Assembly: GCA_001870995.2 (NCBI GenBank)
Contig: MLAV02000003.1
Location: 124,001 to 188,000, forward strand
DNA from: Chitinophaga sp. CB10
Lineage (GTDB): Bacteria; Bacteroidota; Bacteroidia; Chitinophagales; Chitinophagaceae
Length of the DNA stretch: 64,000 nucleotides
Reading direction: 5' to 3'
Shown here one piece after another: positions 26,596-35,630 of the stretch. The number at the start of each line of letters is the position of its first letter. The first letter of the stretch is position 1. The notes under the pieces were generated by a model. That model searched no databases, had not been told where the DNA came from, and saw only the letters and a program-made list of their open reading frames with translations. The translations under genes were made by a program, and so were the position numbers.

Positions 26596-27498
26596 ATGAA
26601 GAACCTGGTTTTATTAATCGGAAATGATATCAACAACATTTCCGTCGGCCGGAGCTGGAAAGACCTGCTGCAGGATATTATCACCTATTGCCATTCTTCC
26701 GGGTGCATAGAGATCGACGATAAGAAACCATTTCCGCTGCTTTATGAAGAGATTTTCCTGACGGCCATCCGCCGGCATCATATCAGGGAAAAAGACCTGA
26801 AAACCTTCATTGCCGCCAAAACTGCGGAGATTAGCCCCAACCGGCTGCATGCCGCTATCAGGGCTTTACAGCCGGAACATATACTGACCACCAATTATGA
26901 ATTTACACTGGAAGGGCGCACGCCTACACGTAATACCAGCCTGATACGCGAAACGAATTTCAGCATCTTCAGGCGCTACACGGAAGAGGGTATTCATTAC
27001 TGGCATATCCATGGCGACTGCCTGCATCCCATGAGCATTAACCTTGGCTTTGAACACTATGGCGGCCAGTTACAGCTGATGCGGAATTATGTGGTGAGCG
27101 GCACCATGTACAGCAATAAGGCAGTGCCGAAAGAATCCCTGATAAGGCGCATCAGGCAACAGGAAGTGTACTTCCACTCCTGGATAGACCTGTTTTTTAC
27201 CAGGGATATACACATCTTTGGATTGTCGCTGGACTTCGTAGAGTCGGACCTGTGGTGGCTGCTCACCTACAGGGCACGGCAGCAATTCCAGCATAAAACA
27301 ATCAGCGTTCCTAACAACATTTACTACTACATTCCCGAGGAATACACGGCCCGTTCCAGGTTCAAATTAGACCTGCTGAAGGCCAATGGCGTCACCGTTA
27401 TAAGCATGCCGGCCGCCAGTAAGCTGGCGTATTATGAAGGCATTATAGACAGGATTCGCAATATGACGCCTGCCCAGGATACAGCTATTGCCTTGTAA
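26596..27498 (+). CDS. SIR2-like domain protein
   Basis: Protein of 300 residues with features of the SIR2-like (SIR2_2 type) NAD-binding fold: a start strand with LIGNDIN and GRSWKDLL (residues 7-25), LTTNYEFTLE with Asn100, HIHGD with His139, and HIFGLSLDFVESD near 206-218. Asn and His of these motifs form the NAD+-hydrolysing site in SIR2-type defence effectors. No second domain (TIR, HerA, SLOG, Argonaute) is present and none is encoded next to it. It follows alkB by 12 bp. It could be an NADase with a stress or phage-defence role, or a deacylase-like enzyme; neither is shown. Confidence in the fold is good, in function low. Confidence 0.75.
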   Translation: MKNLVLLIGNDINNISVGRSWKDLLQDIITYCHSSGCIEIDDKKPFPLLYEEIFLTAIRRHHIREKDLKTFIAAKTAEISPNRLHAAIRALQPEHILTTNYEFTLEGRTPTRNTSLIRETNFSIFRRYTEEGIHYWHIHGDCLHPMSINLGFEHYGGQLQLMRNYVVSGTMYSNKAVPKESLIRRIRQQEVYFHSWIDLFFTRDIHIFGLSLDFVESDLWWLLTYRARQQFQHKTISVPNNIYYYIPEEYTARSRFKLDLLKANGVTVISMPAASKLAYYEGIIDRIRNMTPAQDTAIAL

Positions 27499-27606
27499 TC
27501 ATGAAATAAGCAAAAAACTGGCAATTTCTTTGCAATTCAGGCAGAGATGTAACAAAATGCAGAACCTGAACGCTTGCATTATTGTTAAAGTTTAAAATCT
27601 TAGTCT

Positions 27607-28674
27607 ATGTTATTGAATTTAGCAATTGCCATGAGCGCGCTTTTCTTCGCACCAAAGTCAGCGCAAAGCGGCCCCAAAACCCAGGTCATGTACGTGAAGG
27701 AAAACAAAGTACCCTGCACGGGAGTGGCACCCATGGAATGCTTACAGGTGAGAGCAGAAAATGAAACAGAGTGGTCCAACCTGTACACCAACATCCAGGG
27801 ATTTCACTATCAGCCGGGCTACCAGTATAAACTGCTGGTGACGGTATCCAGTATTAAAAACCCTCCTGCCGACGGCTCTTCCCTGAAATACACCCTGAAA
27901 AAAGTGATGTTCAAAAAGAAAGTAACGGTTAGCGACAATGGCTCTCCCTTTGTCAGCGGCAAACGCTGGACGCTTGTGGAAATGAACGGCACCCCGATCA
28001 GCAAAGGCAAAATCTGGTTAGAGTTTGATCCTTCCGGCAACCGCTATCATGGAAATGGCGGCTGTAACGGCATCGGTGGCGAGTTTACGCAGAACGCCGC
28101 TGCACGTATTGTGAGCTTCACCCGTGGTATGAGCACGATGATGGCCTGCATAGACGAAAACGATATGCGCAACGAAACCAATTTCCAACGCGCCCTGGAA
28201 CAAAAAACCTATAACTACCGCGTGGAAAACGGCCACCTGAATTTATACGGCAATGGCCGCCGCCTTCTCTCGTTTAAGCAGGGAGCAGCTGGCGAAGATA
28301 AAACACAGCAGCAGCCGGATGTATGGGCTTTTATTTCCAGCAAGAGATGGAACCTCATTAAGCTCAATGAAACCACGATTACAGAGCCAGGGATCTACCT
28401 GGAATTCGACCCGGCTAAAGGCCGCTACCATGGCCGCGGTGGATGCAATATCGTAAACGGCAGCTTTAAGCATACCGCTTCTACTATCTCCATGGGGCCG
28501 GGCATGAGTACCCGCATGGCCTGCGGCGAGGCTATCATGAAAAGGGAAGCTGAATTCATGCGCGTGATCAGCGGTAAAACCTACAAATTTGATGTAGCCG
28601 ATCAAACGCTGAATTTCTATGATAAGGATAAGCTGGTAATGATCTTTGGTATGGCGGATAAAGAACAGAAATAA
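27607..28674 (+). CDS. Secreted DUF4377 and double META-domain protein
   Basis: Exported protein of 355 residues with a short signal peptide, probably cut at KSA|QSGP (19/20). Residues about 20-95 (PCTGVAPMECLQVR, IQGFHYQPGYQYKLLV) match the DUF4377 pattern. Two META domains follow, about 112-220 (KRWTLVEMNG, GNGGCNGIGGEF, MSTMMAC) and 245-348 (KRWNLIKLNE, GRGGCNIVNGSF, MSTRMAC). The two META repeats resemble each other closely and arose by duplication. META/HslJ proteins are linked to heat or novobiocin tolerance in other bacteria; here no role is known. It ends in a shared bidirectional terminator. Confidence 0.88.
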   Translation: MLLNLAIAMSALFFAPKSAQSGPKTQVMYVKENKVPCTGVAPMECLQVRAENETEWSNLYTNIQGFHYQPGYQYKLLVTVSSIKNPPADGSSLKYTLKKVMFKKKVTVSDNGSPFVSGKRWTLVEMNGTPISKGKIWLEFDPSGNRYHGNGGCNGIGGEFTQNAAARIVSFTRGMSTMMACIDENDMRNETNFQRALEQKTYNYRVENGHLNLYGNGRRLLSFKQGAAGEDKTQQQPDVWAFISSKRWNLIKLNETTITEPGIYLEFDPAKGRYHGRGGCNIVNGSFKHTASTISMGPGMSTRMACGEAIMKREAEFMRVISGKTYKFDVADQTLNFYDKDKLVMIFGMADKEQK

Positions 28675-28691
28675 TTCCCTCACTTTTACAT

Positions 28692-28728
28692 AAAAAAATA
28701 CCCTCGCCTATAGCGAGGGTATTTTTTT
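28692..28728. terminator. Bidirectional terminator between convergent genes
   Basis: A TACCCTCGC/GCGAGGGTA stem is flanked by A and T runs on both sides, so it can stop the META gene (plus) and the TIG lipoprotein gene (minus). Confidence 0.85.
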
Positions 28729-28746
28729 GCGCCTGCCCTGTAGCAC

Positions 28747-29115
28747 TTACCTCAAAGGCAAATTGGCTGCCAGCATTGCGTTGGAGTTATACTCAAACAT
28801 TAATGAATTGGAAGGATGATCTCCTACCGTCACCGTTACCGGCACAATGCCCGCTTTGTGAGGCGGCACCTGCACCAGCAGGTAGTTAGAGCTTGCATAC
28901 AGCACTACGGCTTTTACATCTCCGAATACCACGGTGTTCTCCAGCTTATTGGTGCTGAAACCATTACCTCTGATCCGGATAAAGTTACCCGCATTGCCTG
29001 TGGCGGTAACTTTAGCGATCGGGTCCTTTCTTTCACTTTCCTTTTTGGGGTTGCACGCTAGCATGCATGTTAATAACAATACAAGGGGCGTCACAAACAA
29101 TGTCAACTTTTTCAT
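28747..29115 (-). CDS. IPT/TIG-domain lipoprotein
   Basis: Small lipoprotein of 122 residues. Signal peptide and lipobox end at CMLAC (Cys21). After a charged linker there is one IPT/TIG immunoglobulin-like domain (NFIRIRGNGFSTNKLENTVVFGD, then LLVQVPPHKAGIVPVTVTVG). In Bacteroidota such single-TIG lipoproteins often occur with glycan-binding SusD-like proteins, but no such locus is next to it. A perfect -7 box lies at 29188-29195. Function unknown. Confidence 0.85.
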   Translation of the reverse strand: MKKLTLFVTPLVLLLTCMLACNPKKESERKDPIAKVTATGNAGNFIRIRGNGFSTNKLENTVVFGDVKAVVLYASSNYLLVQVPPHKAGIVPVTVTVGDHPSNSLMFEYNSNAMLAANLPLR

Positions 29116-29187
29116 TCCTATGCTTTTTTGGGGGTAAACAAACCCTGTTTAAAAACTTCAATACCCTTTTTGGTATCGATGCGGTCG

Positions 29188-29195
29188 CAAAGTTA
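29188..29195 (-). promoter_or_regulatory. -7 box TAACTTTG for the TIG lipoprotein gene
   Basis: Perfect TAnnTTTG match on the minus strand, 72 bp before the ATG at 29115. Confidence 0.45.
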
Positions 29196-29231
29196 CATCA
29201 CCTGTACGCATTCTATCTGCGTAGTTCCAAC

Positions 29232-29260
29232 AAAAAATAAAAAACCGTATTACTACGGTT
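29232..29260 (-). terminator. Rho-independent terminator after sdhB
   Basis: 7-bp stem (AACCGTA/TACGGTT, loop TTAC) followed on the minus strand by a long T-rich run; 13 bp after the sdhB stop. Confidence 0.7.
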
Positions 29261-29273
29261 ACGACTGTATGAA

Positions 29274-30020
29274 TTACCTGCGCAGGATATGCGCCTTATT
29301 AAATTCCCAGTTCATGCGGGCTATATGCAGTACTGAAATTTCCTGCGGGCATTCCACTTCACAGGCTTCCGTATTGGTACAATGCCCGAAGCCTTCCGCA
29401 TCCATCTGGTTCACCAGGTGCAACACCCTGTCCTGCGCCTCTTCCTTCCCTTGCGGCAGTAATGCAAGGTGGGTGACTTTGGCGCTGGTGAACAAGGCTG
29501 CACTGGAATTTTTGCAGACCGCTACGCAGGCCCCGCAGCCGATGCAGGCTGCCGCATCAAAGGCCGCTTCCGCCAGTGGGGAAGCAATACGGGTAGTATT
29601 GGCCTCCGGCGCCTGGCCTGTATTGACGGATATGAATCCGCCTGCCTGTATGATGCGATCCAGCGCGGAACGATCCACCTTCAAATCGCATTTAACCGGG
29701 AACGCCGCGGCGCGGAATGGTTCAATATAAATCTCCTGCCCGTCCCGGAAGCTACGCATATGCAGCTGGCAGGTGGTGGTATTCTTTAACGGACCATGGG
29801 GCCGCCCATTGATCATTACCCCGCACTGGCCGCAGATACCTTCCCGGCAGTCGTGGTCAAATTCCACGGGGCGTACGCCCTGCCGCATCAGCTGTTCATT
29901 CAGTACGTCCAGCATTTCCAGGAACGACATATCTTCATTCACCTCTTTCAGCTCATAGGATTCCATCCTGCCGGGCGAGCCGGCTTCTTCCTGCCGCCAT
30001 ATTTTTAATCGTATATGCAT
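29274..30020 (-). CDS. sdhB: Succinate dehydrogenase/fumarate reductase iron-sulfur subunit
   Basis: Electron-transfer subunit of complex II, 248 residues. The N-terminal 2Fe-2S domain shows CREGICGQCG near residue 58 and a later Cys (TTTCQLHM). The C-terminal domain shows CIGCGACVAVC for the 4Fe-4S/3Fe-4S clusters and CTNTEACEVECP. Last gene of the sdhCAB operon, 33 bp after sdhA, and followed by a terminator. Confidence 0.96.
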   Translation of the reverse strand: MHIRLKIWRQEEAGSPGRMESYELKEVNEDMSFLEMLDVLNEQLMRQGVRPVEFDHDCREGICGQCGVMINGRPHGPLKNTTTCQLHMRSFRDGQEIYIEPFRAAAFPVKCDLKVDRSALDRIIQAGGFISVNTGQAPEANTTRIASPLAEAAFDAAACIGCGACVAVCKNSSAALFTSAKVTHLALLPQGKEEAQDRVLHLVNQMDAEGFGHCTNTEACEVECPQEISVLHIARMNWEFNKAHILRR

Positions 30021-30053
30021 ACGCGTTAGTTTTATCAGATGAAGTAAACGCCG

Positions 30054-31964
30054 CTATTTATAACTCCGTACTGCAGGCGTTACAAACTCGAATTGCAGGG
30101 GTTCCATATAGAGCTTGGGCGGCTGTTCGCTGCCGGTCCATCCCCAGGCGGAGATAAAGGAGAAATCTTTATCGTTCCGCATCGCTTCCCCGTCAGGGGT
30201 CTGGTATTCCTCCCGGAAATGCGCCCCACAGGATTCATTCCTGGTTAAAGCGTCATAGCACATCAGCTCTCCGAGTTCCAGGTAGTCCGCCACGCGTCCG
30301 GCCTTTTCCAGCTCTCCATTGAGTCCCAGCCCTCCGGGTACATGGAGGTTTTTGTAAAACTCCGAACGCAGCTCCCGGATGTCCGTAATGGCGGCCTGCA
30401 GTCCTGCAGCAGAGCGGGAAAGGCCGCATTTATCATATAATATCCGGCCCAGCTTACGGTGGAAATAATCTGCCGGCTCCCTGCCCTGAATAGCCATGAA
30501 CAGCTGTAACTGTTCTTTCACCTGCCGTTCAGCGGCATCAAATGCCGGGTGCCGGGCATCCACCGGGCCTGTTTTTATTTCATCCGCCAGGTAATTAGCC
30601 ATGGTGTACGGCGCAATAAAGTAACCGTCCACACAGGCTTGCAGCAGTGAGTTGGCGCCCAGCCGGTTAGCCCCGTGGTCTGCGAAATTCGCTTCTCCCA
30701 AAGCATACAAGCCGGGGATGGTAGTCATGAGTTCATAATCCACCCAGAGGCCGCCCATGGAGAAGTGCGCCGCCGGGGAGATCAGCATGGGCTCTGTATA
30801 GGCGTTTACGTTAGTGATCTTCTGGTACATCCTGAACAGGTTGCCGTATTTTTCTTTGATCTTGTCCTCCCCCTGCTCCCGGATGGCGCGGGAAAAATCC
30901 AGGTACACGGCATTTTTCAGCGGCCCCACCCCAAAGCCGGCATCAATCCGCTCTTTGGCCGCGCGGGAAGCTATATCCCGGGGGCTGAGGTTACCAAAGG
31001 AGGGATATCTTCTCTCCAAATAATAATCCCTTTCCTCCTCCGGTATTTGGTTGGGGGGCCGCCCGTCGCCCTGCCTTTTAGGCACCCAGATGCGGCCATC
31101 ATTACGCAGGGATTCTGACATCAGGGTGAGTTTGGACTGGTACTCGCCTGATTGCGGCAGGCTGGTAGGATGGATCTGCGTCCAGCTGGGGTTAGCCATG
31201 AGCGCTCCTTTCTTATGCGCCCGCCAGATGGCGGAGCCGTTACAACCCATGGCCAGGGTCGACAGGAAGTATATCTTCCCGAAGCCGCCGGTGGCCAGCA
31301 CCACTGCATGGGCGCTGTGCCGCTCAATGGCGCCGGTATCCATATTCCGGATGATCACTCCCCGGGCCTTGCCATCGATCACTACCAGGTCCAGCATTTC
31401 ATGACGGGCGTAGAGTTGCACGTGGCCCTGATGCACTTGCCGCATCAACGCCTGATAAGCCCCCAATAGCAACTGTTGGCCGGTTTGCCCCCTGGCGTAA
31501 AAAGTCCGGGATACCTGCACGCCGCCAAAGGAGCGGTTGTTAAGATAACCGCCATATTCCCGGCCAAAGGGCACGCCCTGCGCCACTGCCTGATCTATCA
31601 AACTGGCGCTGCATTCCGCCAGTCGGTAAACATTGGCTTCGCGTGCCCGGAAGTCGCCTCCCTTAATGGTATCGTAAAACATCCGGAAGACGCTGTCCCC
31701 ATCATTTTTATAATTTTTACAGGCATTTACGCCGCCCTGCGCGGCCACGGAGTGCGCACGCCGGGCCGAGTCCTGGAAGCAAAAGCTCTTTACCCGGTAG
31801 CCCATTTCGCCGAGCGAAGCAGCCACGGAACTGCCGGCCAGGCCGGTTCCCACGACGATGATATCCAGCTTCTTCCGGTTGGCGGGATTTACCAGTTTCG
31901 CATGAGCCTTGTAGTTATTCCACTTTTCTTCCAGTGGTCCCTGAGGTATTTTCGCATCCAGCAT
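30054..31964 (-). CDS. sdhA: Succinate dehydrogenase/fumarate reductase flavoprotein subunit
   Basis: FAD-binding catalytic subunit oxidising succinate to fumarate (or the reverse), 636 residues. Motifs: GTGLAGSSVAASL dinucleotide fold near residue 37, RAHSVAAQGG with the His that carries covalent FAD, HPTSLPQSGE, and GLYALGEANFADHGANRLGANSLLQ near the C-terminal third. The length and the order C-A-B match the Bacteroidota/Campylobacter-like type B enzyme. It starts 6 bp after the sdhC stop, suggesting translational coupling. Confidence 0.97.
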   Translation of the reverse strand: MLDAKIPQGPLEEKWNNYKAHAKLVNPANRKKLDIIVVGTGLAGSSVAASLGEMGYRVKSFCFQDSARRAHSVAAQGGVNACKNYKNDGDSVFRMFYDTIKGGDFRAREANVYRLAECSASLIDQAVAQGVPFGREYGGYLNNRSFGGVQVSRTFYARGQTGQQLLLGAYQALMRQVHQGHVQLYARHEMLDLVVIDGKARGVIIRNMDTGAIERHSAHAVVLATGGFGKIYFLSTLAMGCNGSAIWRAHKKGALMANPSWTQIHPTSLPQSGEYQSKLTLMSESLRNDGRIWVPKRQGDGRPPNQIPEEERDYYLERRYPSFGNLSPRDIASRAAKERIDAGFGVGPLKNAVYLDFSRAIREQGEDKIKEKYGNLFRMYQKITNVNAYTEPMLISPAAHFSMGGLWVDYELMTTIPGLYALGEANFADHGANRLGANSLLQACVDGYFIAPYTMANYLADEIKTGPVDARHPAFDAAERQVKEQLQLFMAIQGREPADYFHRKLGRILYDKCGLSRSAAGLQAAITDIRELRSEFYKNLHVPGGLGLNGELEKAGRVADYLELGELMCYDALTRNESCGAHFREEYQTPDGEAMRNDKDFSFISAWGWTGSEQPPKLYMEPLQFEFVTPAVRSYK

Positions 31965-31970
31965 GGCCAG

Positions 31971-32630
31971 CTATTTTAAAAAATGAACATAAACGGGAAT
32001 GAAGGCAAAGCCGGCACAGATGCCCACACTGTATATCCAGCCGAGCGCCTTTATCCAGCGGACATATTTGGGATGATACACGCCCAGCGTACGGGCTGCG
32101 CTAAAGAAACCGTGCAGCAGGTGATAACAAAGCGCCACCATACAAATCACATACACAGCTACATACCAGCCCTGGCTATAGACTTCCGTGACCAGCGTGT
32201 ACAGGTCTTTATTCCCTTTGGCATCCAGGGGCAACTGTCCGAACTTATAGACGTACCAGAAATCGCGGAAATGGATCACCAGGAAAATGAAAATGACCGT
32301 GCCCAGCAAGCCCATGTTGCGGGAGTACCACTTACTGGCACTGCCGCGGCGGTCGTAATGATATTTCACCTTCCGGGCGCGTGTATTCGCCGCCGTTATA
32401 ATGATGGCGTATATGACGTGCGCAAGGATGCTGGCATACAGCACCCATGAAATAATTTTGATAAGGATATTGCCTGAAAGCAGGTGGGAATAGGCGTTAA
32501 ACTGCAATTGTGATTCCGCCGCCGGCAGCAACAGTTGCAGGTTTCCCAGCAGATGTATCACGAGAAAGAAGCAGAGGAACAGGCCCGTTAGTGCCATCCA
32601 AATCTTCCTTGTCAGGGTGGTTTGTGTCAT
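31971..32630 (-). CDS. sdhC: Succinate dehydrogenase cytochrome b subunit
   Basis: Membrane anchor of complex II, 219 residues with five predicted transmembrane helices, a single di-heme anchor as in type B enzymes. Candidate heme ligands are His in LVIHLLGNL, LAHVIYAI, LVIHFRDF and CYHLLHGFF. First gene of sdhCAB; no sdhD is present or needed in this type. Confidence 0.94.
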   Translation of the reverse strand: MTQTTLTRKIWMALTGLFLCFFLVIHLLGNLQLLLPAAESQLQFNAYSHLLSGNILIKIISWVLYASILAHVIYAIIITAANTRARKVKYHYDRRGSASKWYSRNMGLLGTVIFIFLVIHFRDFWYVYKFGQLPLDAKGNKDLYTLVTEVYSQGWYVAVYVICMVALCYHLLHGFFSAARTLGVYHPKYVRWIKALGWIYSVGICAGFAFIPVYVHFLK

Positions 32631-32700
32631 ACATGGATATTTAAAGTACCTGTTGGCGCTGCCGTTGATAACACCCTGTAAATCGAAAATGTTTGAATAA

Positions 32701-32734
32701 AAGAAGCCCGTCCGGATAATCGGACGGGCTTCTT
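32701..32734. terminator. Bidirectional terminator between the S46 peptidase gene and sdhC upstream region
   Basis: 14-bp perfect stem (arms AAGAAGCCCGTCCG and its complement, loop GATAAT). On the minus strand it ends in TTTT and serves the peptidase gene, whose stop is at 32756. Confidence 0.8.
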
Positions 32735-32755
32735 TATGCGAGTTTCGGGAAAAAT

Positions 32756-34918
32756 TTATTTCACGATTTTCAGTTCCCTGATAATATTGCTTGCGCCACC
32801 GAGTTTATCGATGCACCAGAGTACATAACGCACATCTACGCAGATAGTGCGGTTGTAGTTGGAATCGAACTGGATTTTATGGCTCAGCGCTTCGTAGTTA
32901 CCATCGAAGGCAAGGCCGATCAGTTCCCCGTTACCGTTGATAACCGGGCTGCCGGAGTTACCGCCGGTGATATCGTTGGTGGCGATAAAGCACACCACTA
33001 CGTCGTTGCGTTTGGCGTCTTTATACTGACCGAAATCTTTTTTATTGTACAGGTCCAGGTAGCCGGCAGGCAGGTCAAATTCGTAGTCTCCCGGAACATA
33101 CTTTTCGATTACGCCTTTCATGGTGCAAACGTAGTCGTAGTTAACGGCGTCGCGCGGAGAGTAAGGTTTAACCTGGCCGTAGGACACGCGCATGGTGAAG
33201 TTGGCATCCGGGTATCTGTTGGCATTAGGTTGCATTTGCATGATACCTTTCAGGTATTCGCGGCCCAGGTCATTATTTTTCATCACGAACTGGTTGTACA
33301 GCGGCAGGTATTTGCCGGTATAGTTTTTCACGAATGCGCTGGCGTAGGCGAAAGCAGGATCGGCCTGCAGGGTGACAGCATCGGGATTTTTCACGAATGC
33401 ATCCCATTTGGCGTCATTGAAAATCATGGTGTTAGCCATGAGGTTGGCCGCCCATTTGCGGTAGGTAGCATCTTCAGAAAGATTGCCGTATTTGGAACTC
33501 AGCTCCTGGTAGAACGCAGTTGGTTGCTGATCCTTTGGAATGTCGTTATAGAACATTTGGCAGGTAGCGGCGAGAATTTTTTCATCGCTCGGTTTGTTTT
33601 CGCTTTCCAGGAATGCCTTGCGGGCTTTATCCGCAGCGGCAACGGCATTTTTCACCGCATCCTTAGGCGCGTTTGGCGTAACCAGCGCTTTTTCTACCTG
33701 CAGCAGCGTGGAGGCAAAGCCGGCAACCGGAGAGCCCAGGATACCTTCGGTGAGGTACACACGGCCTTTTGCGTACGGAGTCCAGGCTTTATAGTTGGCT
33801 GCATAATCGTTCAGGATATTGGCGAATTCAGGTTTATCCTGCGCCCATTTTGCGAATGCAGCTTCCTGTTTTCTTTTTTCTTCGAGTACGTGGTATTTTT
33901 CGAGTTGTTTGGTTTCCCCGTCGAAGAATTTCCAGTAGTTGGCAATACCGGCGTAGGAAGAAGCCAGCTGCAGTTTAACCGCAGGGTCTTTCTTCATCTG
34001 CTCGAACATAGCTTTCAGGCGAACGTCGCGCAGGTTAACGGTATTGGGATTTTCTACGGTATTTTTCAGTTCCACGCCATAGGAGGTTTCGTAACGGTTG
34101 GTACCGCCCGGATATCCGAAGATCATGGCATAGTCGTTCTCTTTCACGCCTTTAATGGAAACCGGCAGGAAGTGCTTGGGTTTTAAAGGCACGTTGTCTT
34201 TGGAATAAGGAGCGGGTTTACCGTTTTTGTCGGCATACACGCGGAAGATGGAGAAGTCGCCCGTGTGGCGTGGCCATTCCCAGTTATCCGTATCGCCGCC
34301 GAATTTACCGATAGACTCAGGAGGCGTACCTACGAGGCGGATATCGGTATAGCGTTCGTACACAAACAGCAGGTATTGGTTGGCTTTGTACATCGGTACT
34401 ACTTTGGCTTCGTAACCGGTACCGGCAGTAGCTTTTTCGACGATCTCGCCGTAGGCAGCCTGCTCTTTGGCGGTTCTTTCCGCGCCGGACAAGCCTTTTA
34501 CCGCATCTTCCACTTGTTTGGTAACATCTTCTACTTTTACCAGGAACTGGACAGAAAGCATTGGGGAGGAAATTTCCTGCGATTTGTCCTTGGCATAGAA
34601 GCCATTTTTCAGGTAGTTGTGTTCCACTGTGCTGGCTGCCGCGATGGCGCCGTAACCGCAGTGGTGATTGGTGAAGATCAGGCCTTCGTTACTCACGATT
34701 TCGCCTGTACAGCCGCCGCCGAAGATCACGATGGCGTCTTTAATGGATGCTTTGTTGATACTGTATAACTGTTCTTTCGTCAATTTGAGGCCTCTTTTCA
34801 CCATGTCGTTATACGTTTGCTGCCCCAGCAAATAGGGAAGCCACATGCCCTCATCCGCTTTGGCCCATTTGAAACTAACGGCCATGAGGAGGAGCAAAAC
34901 CACCAGATGTTTTCTCAT
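32756..34918 (-). CDS. S46-family dipeptidyl peptidase, DPP7-like
   Basis: Periplasmic serine exopeptidase releasing N-terminal dipeptides, 720 residues from the ATG at 34918; a longer frame to 34975 adds a poor N-terminus. Signal peptide ends near WAKA|DEGMW. Catalytic elements: His near 85 (FTNHHCGYG), Asp in the GGDTDNWEWPRHTGDF segment, Ser in TGGNSGSPV. In DPP11 an Arg follows the FD after the catalytic Ser and selects acidic P1 residues; here the position reads FDGN with Gly, as in DPP7, which takes hydrophobic P1 residues. The assignment to DPP7 type uses recalled family knowledge. Confidence 0.92.
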   Translation of the reverse strand: MRKHLVVLLLLMAVSFKWAKADEGMWLPYLLGQQTYNDMVKRGLKLTKEQLYSINKASIKDAIVIFGGGCTGEIVSNEGLIFTNHHCGYGAIAAASTVEHNYLKNGFYAKDKSQEISSPMLSVQFLVKVEDVTKQVEDAVKGLSGAERTAKEQAAYGEIVEKATAGTGYEAKVVPMYKANQYLLFVYERYTDIRLVGTPPESIGKFGGDTDNWEWPRHTGDFSIFRVYADKNGKPAPYSKDNVPLKPKHFLPVSIKGVKENDYAMIFGYPGGTNRYETSYGVELKNTVENPNTVNLRDVRLKAMFEQMKKDPAVKLQLASSYAGIANYWKFFDGETKQLEKYHVLEEKRKQEAAFAKWAQDKPEFANILNDYAANYKAWTPYAKGRVYLTEGILGSPVAGFASTLLQVEKALVTPNAPKDAVKNAVAAADKARKAFLESENKPSDEKILAATCQMFYNDIPKDQQPTAFYQELSSKYGNLSEDATYRKWAANLMANTMIFNDAKWDAFVKNPDAVTLQADPAFAYASAFVKNYTGKYLPLYNQFVMKNNDLGREYLKGIMQMQPNANRYPDANFTMRVSYGQVKPYSPRDAVNYDYVCTMKGVIEKYVPGDYEFDLPAGYLDLYNKKDFGQYKDAKRNDVVVCFIATNDITGGNSGSPVINGNGELIGLAFDGNYEALSHKIQFDSNYNRTICVDVRYVLWCIDKLGGASNIIRELKIVK

Positions 34919-35147
34919 AGTTTTTGCAGATTTGTTTTTAAGGACCTCAAACCTATGCTTTTTTTTGTTAACCATGAAGTTAGACTGCTATGGATGGCGG
35001 ATTTAGCCCCACATGTGGTAATAAAATAAATGTGTTAAAAATTTGAACAAAAAAACTGGAATATGATTTGATAAAGGGACCTTCAGCTGGCTATGCCAGA
35101 ATTTTTTTTACCCCCTGTGAATCAGGATAATTTAAAACCTGTCGTAT

Positions 35148-35579
35148 ATGAAAAAATTATGGTTAGTATTTGGAATTGCGGCGCTGGCAGCTTGCCAGTC
35201 CGGCCCTACTCAGGAGCAAAAGAAAGATTCCATCCGATCCGACCTGCAACAGGCTGGCGAAGACGTTAAATCTGCCGCCAGTAAAACCGGAGATTACCTC
35301 CAGCAGCAGAAAAACGAAACGATAGACACCCTGAATGCGCGCATAGCACAGATAGATAAGGCCACTGAAGAATTAAAGAAAAAAGGCGATAAAAAGAGCA
35401 AGGAAGCCCGCGAGAAACTGGAAGAACTGAAGTTACAGATGAAACAGGAAGTGGAAGACGTGAAGCAAGCCAGTGCGGAGAAATGGGACAGTACCAAGAA
35501 AGCGGCAGAGCAATTTGGGGATAAATCGGCCAAATTGTGGAGTGATTTCAAAAGGGATTTTAAGGACCTGTTTAATTAA
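35148..35579 (+). CDS. Small coiled-coil lipoprotein
   Basis: Lipoprotein of 143 residues with lipobox ALAAC at Cys16. The rest is almost wholly charged, Lys/Glu-rich helix (RIAQIDKATEELKKK, KLEELKLQMKQEVEDVKQA) ending in a Trp/Phe-rich amphipathic tail. Repeats of this type resemble apolipoprotein-like or LEA-like helices that lie on membranes. No family with a known function was recognised. It precedes rnhB by 51 bp. Confidence 0.8.
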   Translation: MKKLWLVFGIAALAACQSGPTQEQKKDSIRSDLQQAGEDVKSAASKTGDYLQQQKNETIDTLNARIAQIDKATEELKKKGDKKSKEAREKLEELKLQMKQEVEDVKQASAEKWDSTKKAAEQFGDKSAKLWSDFKRDFKDLFN

Positions 35580-35630
35580 GGAGCTTGTTCCTTCTTTTTT
35601 AATCATGTAATTTTACCCGGCTTAACAGAT

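Noticed and set aside
25960..27498. Known SIR2-based defence system (for example Thoeris or DSR type)
   Set aside because: Only a lone SIR2-like domain is present; TIR, helicase or long C-terminal partners are absent and the neighbour is AlkB.
32879..34186. Plus-strand frame of 435 codons opposite the S46 peptidase gene
   Set aside because: Antisense shadow; the opposite strand encodes a complete peptidase with its catalytic motifs.
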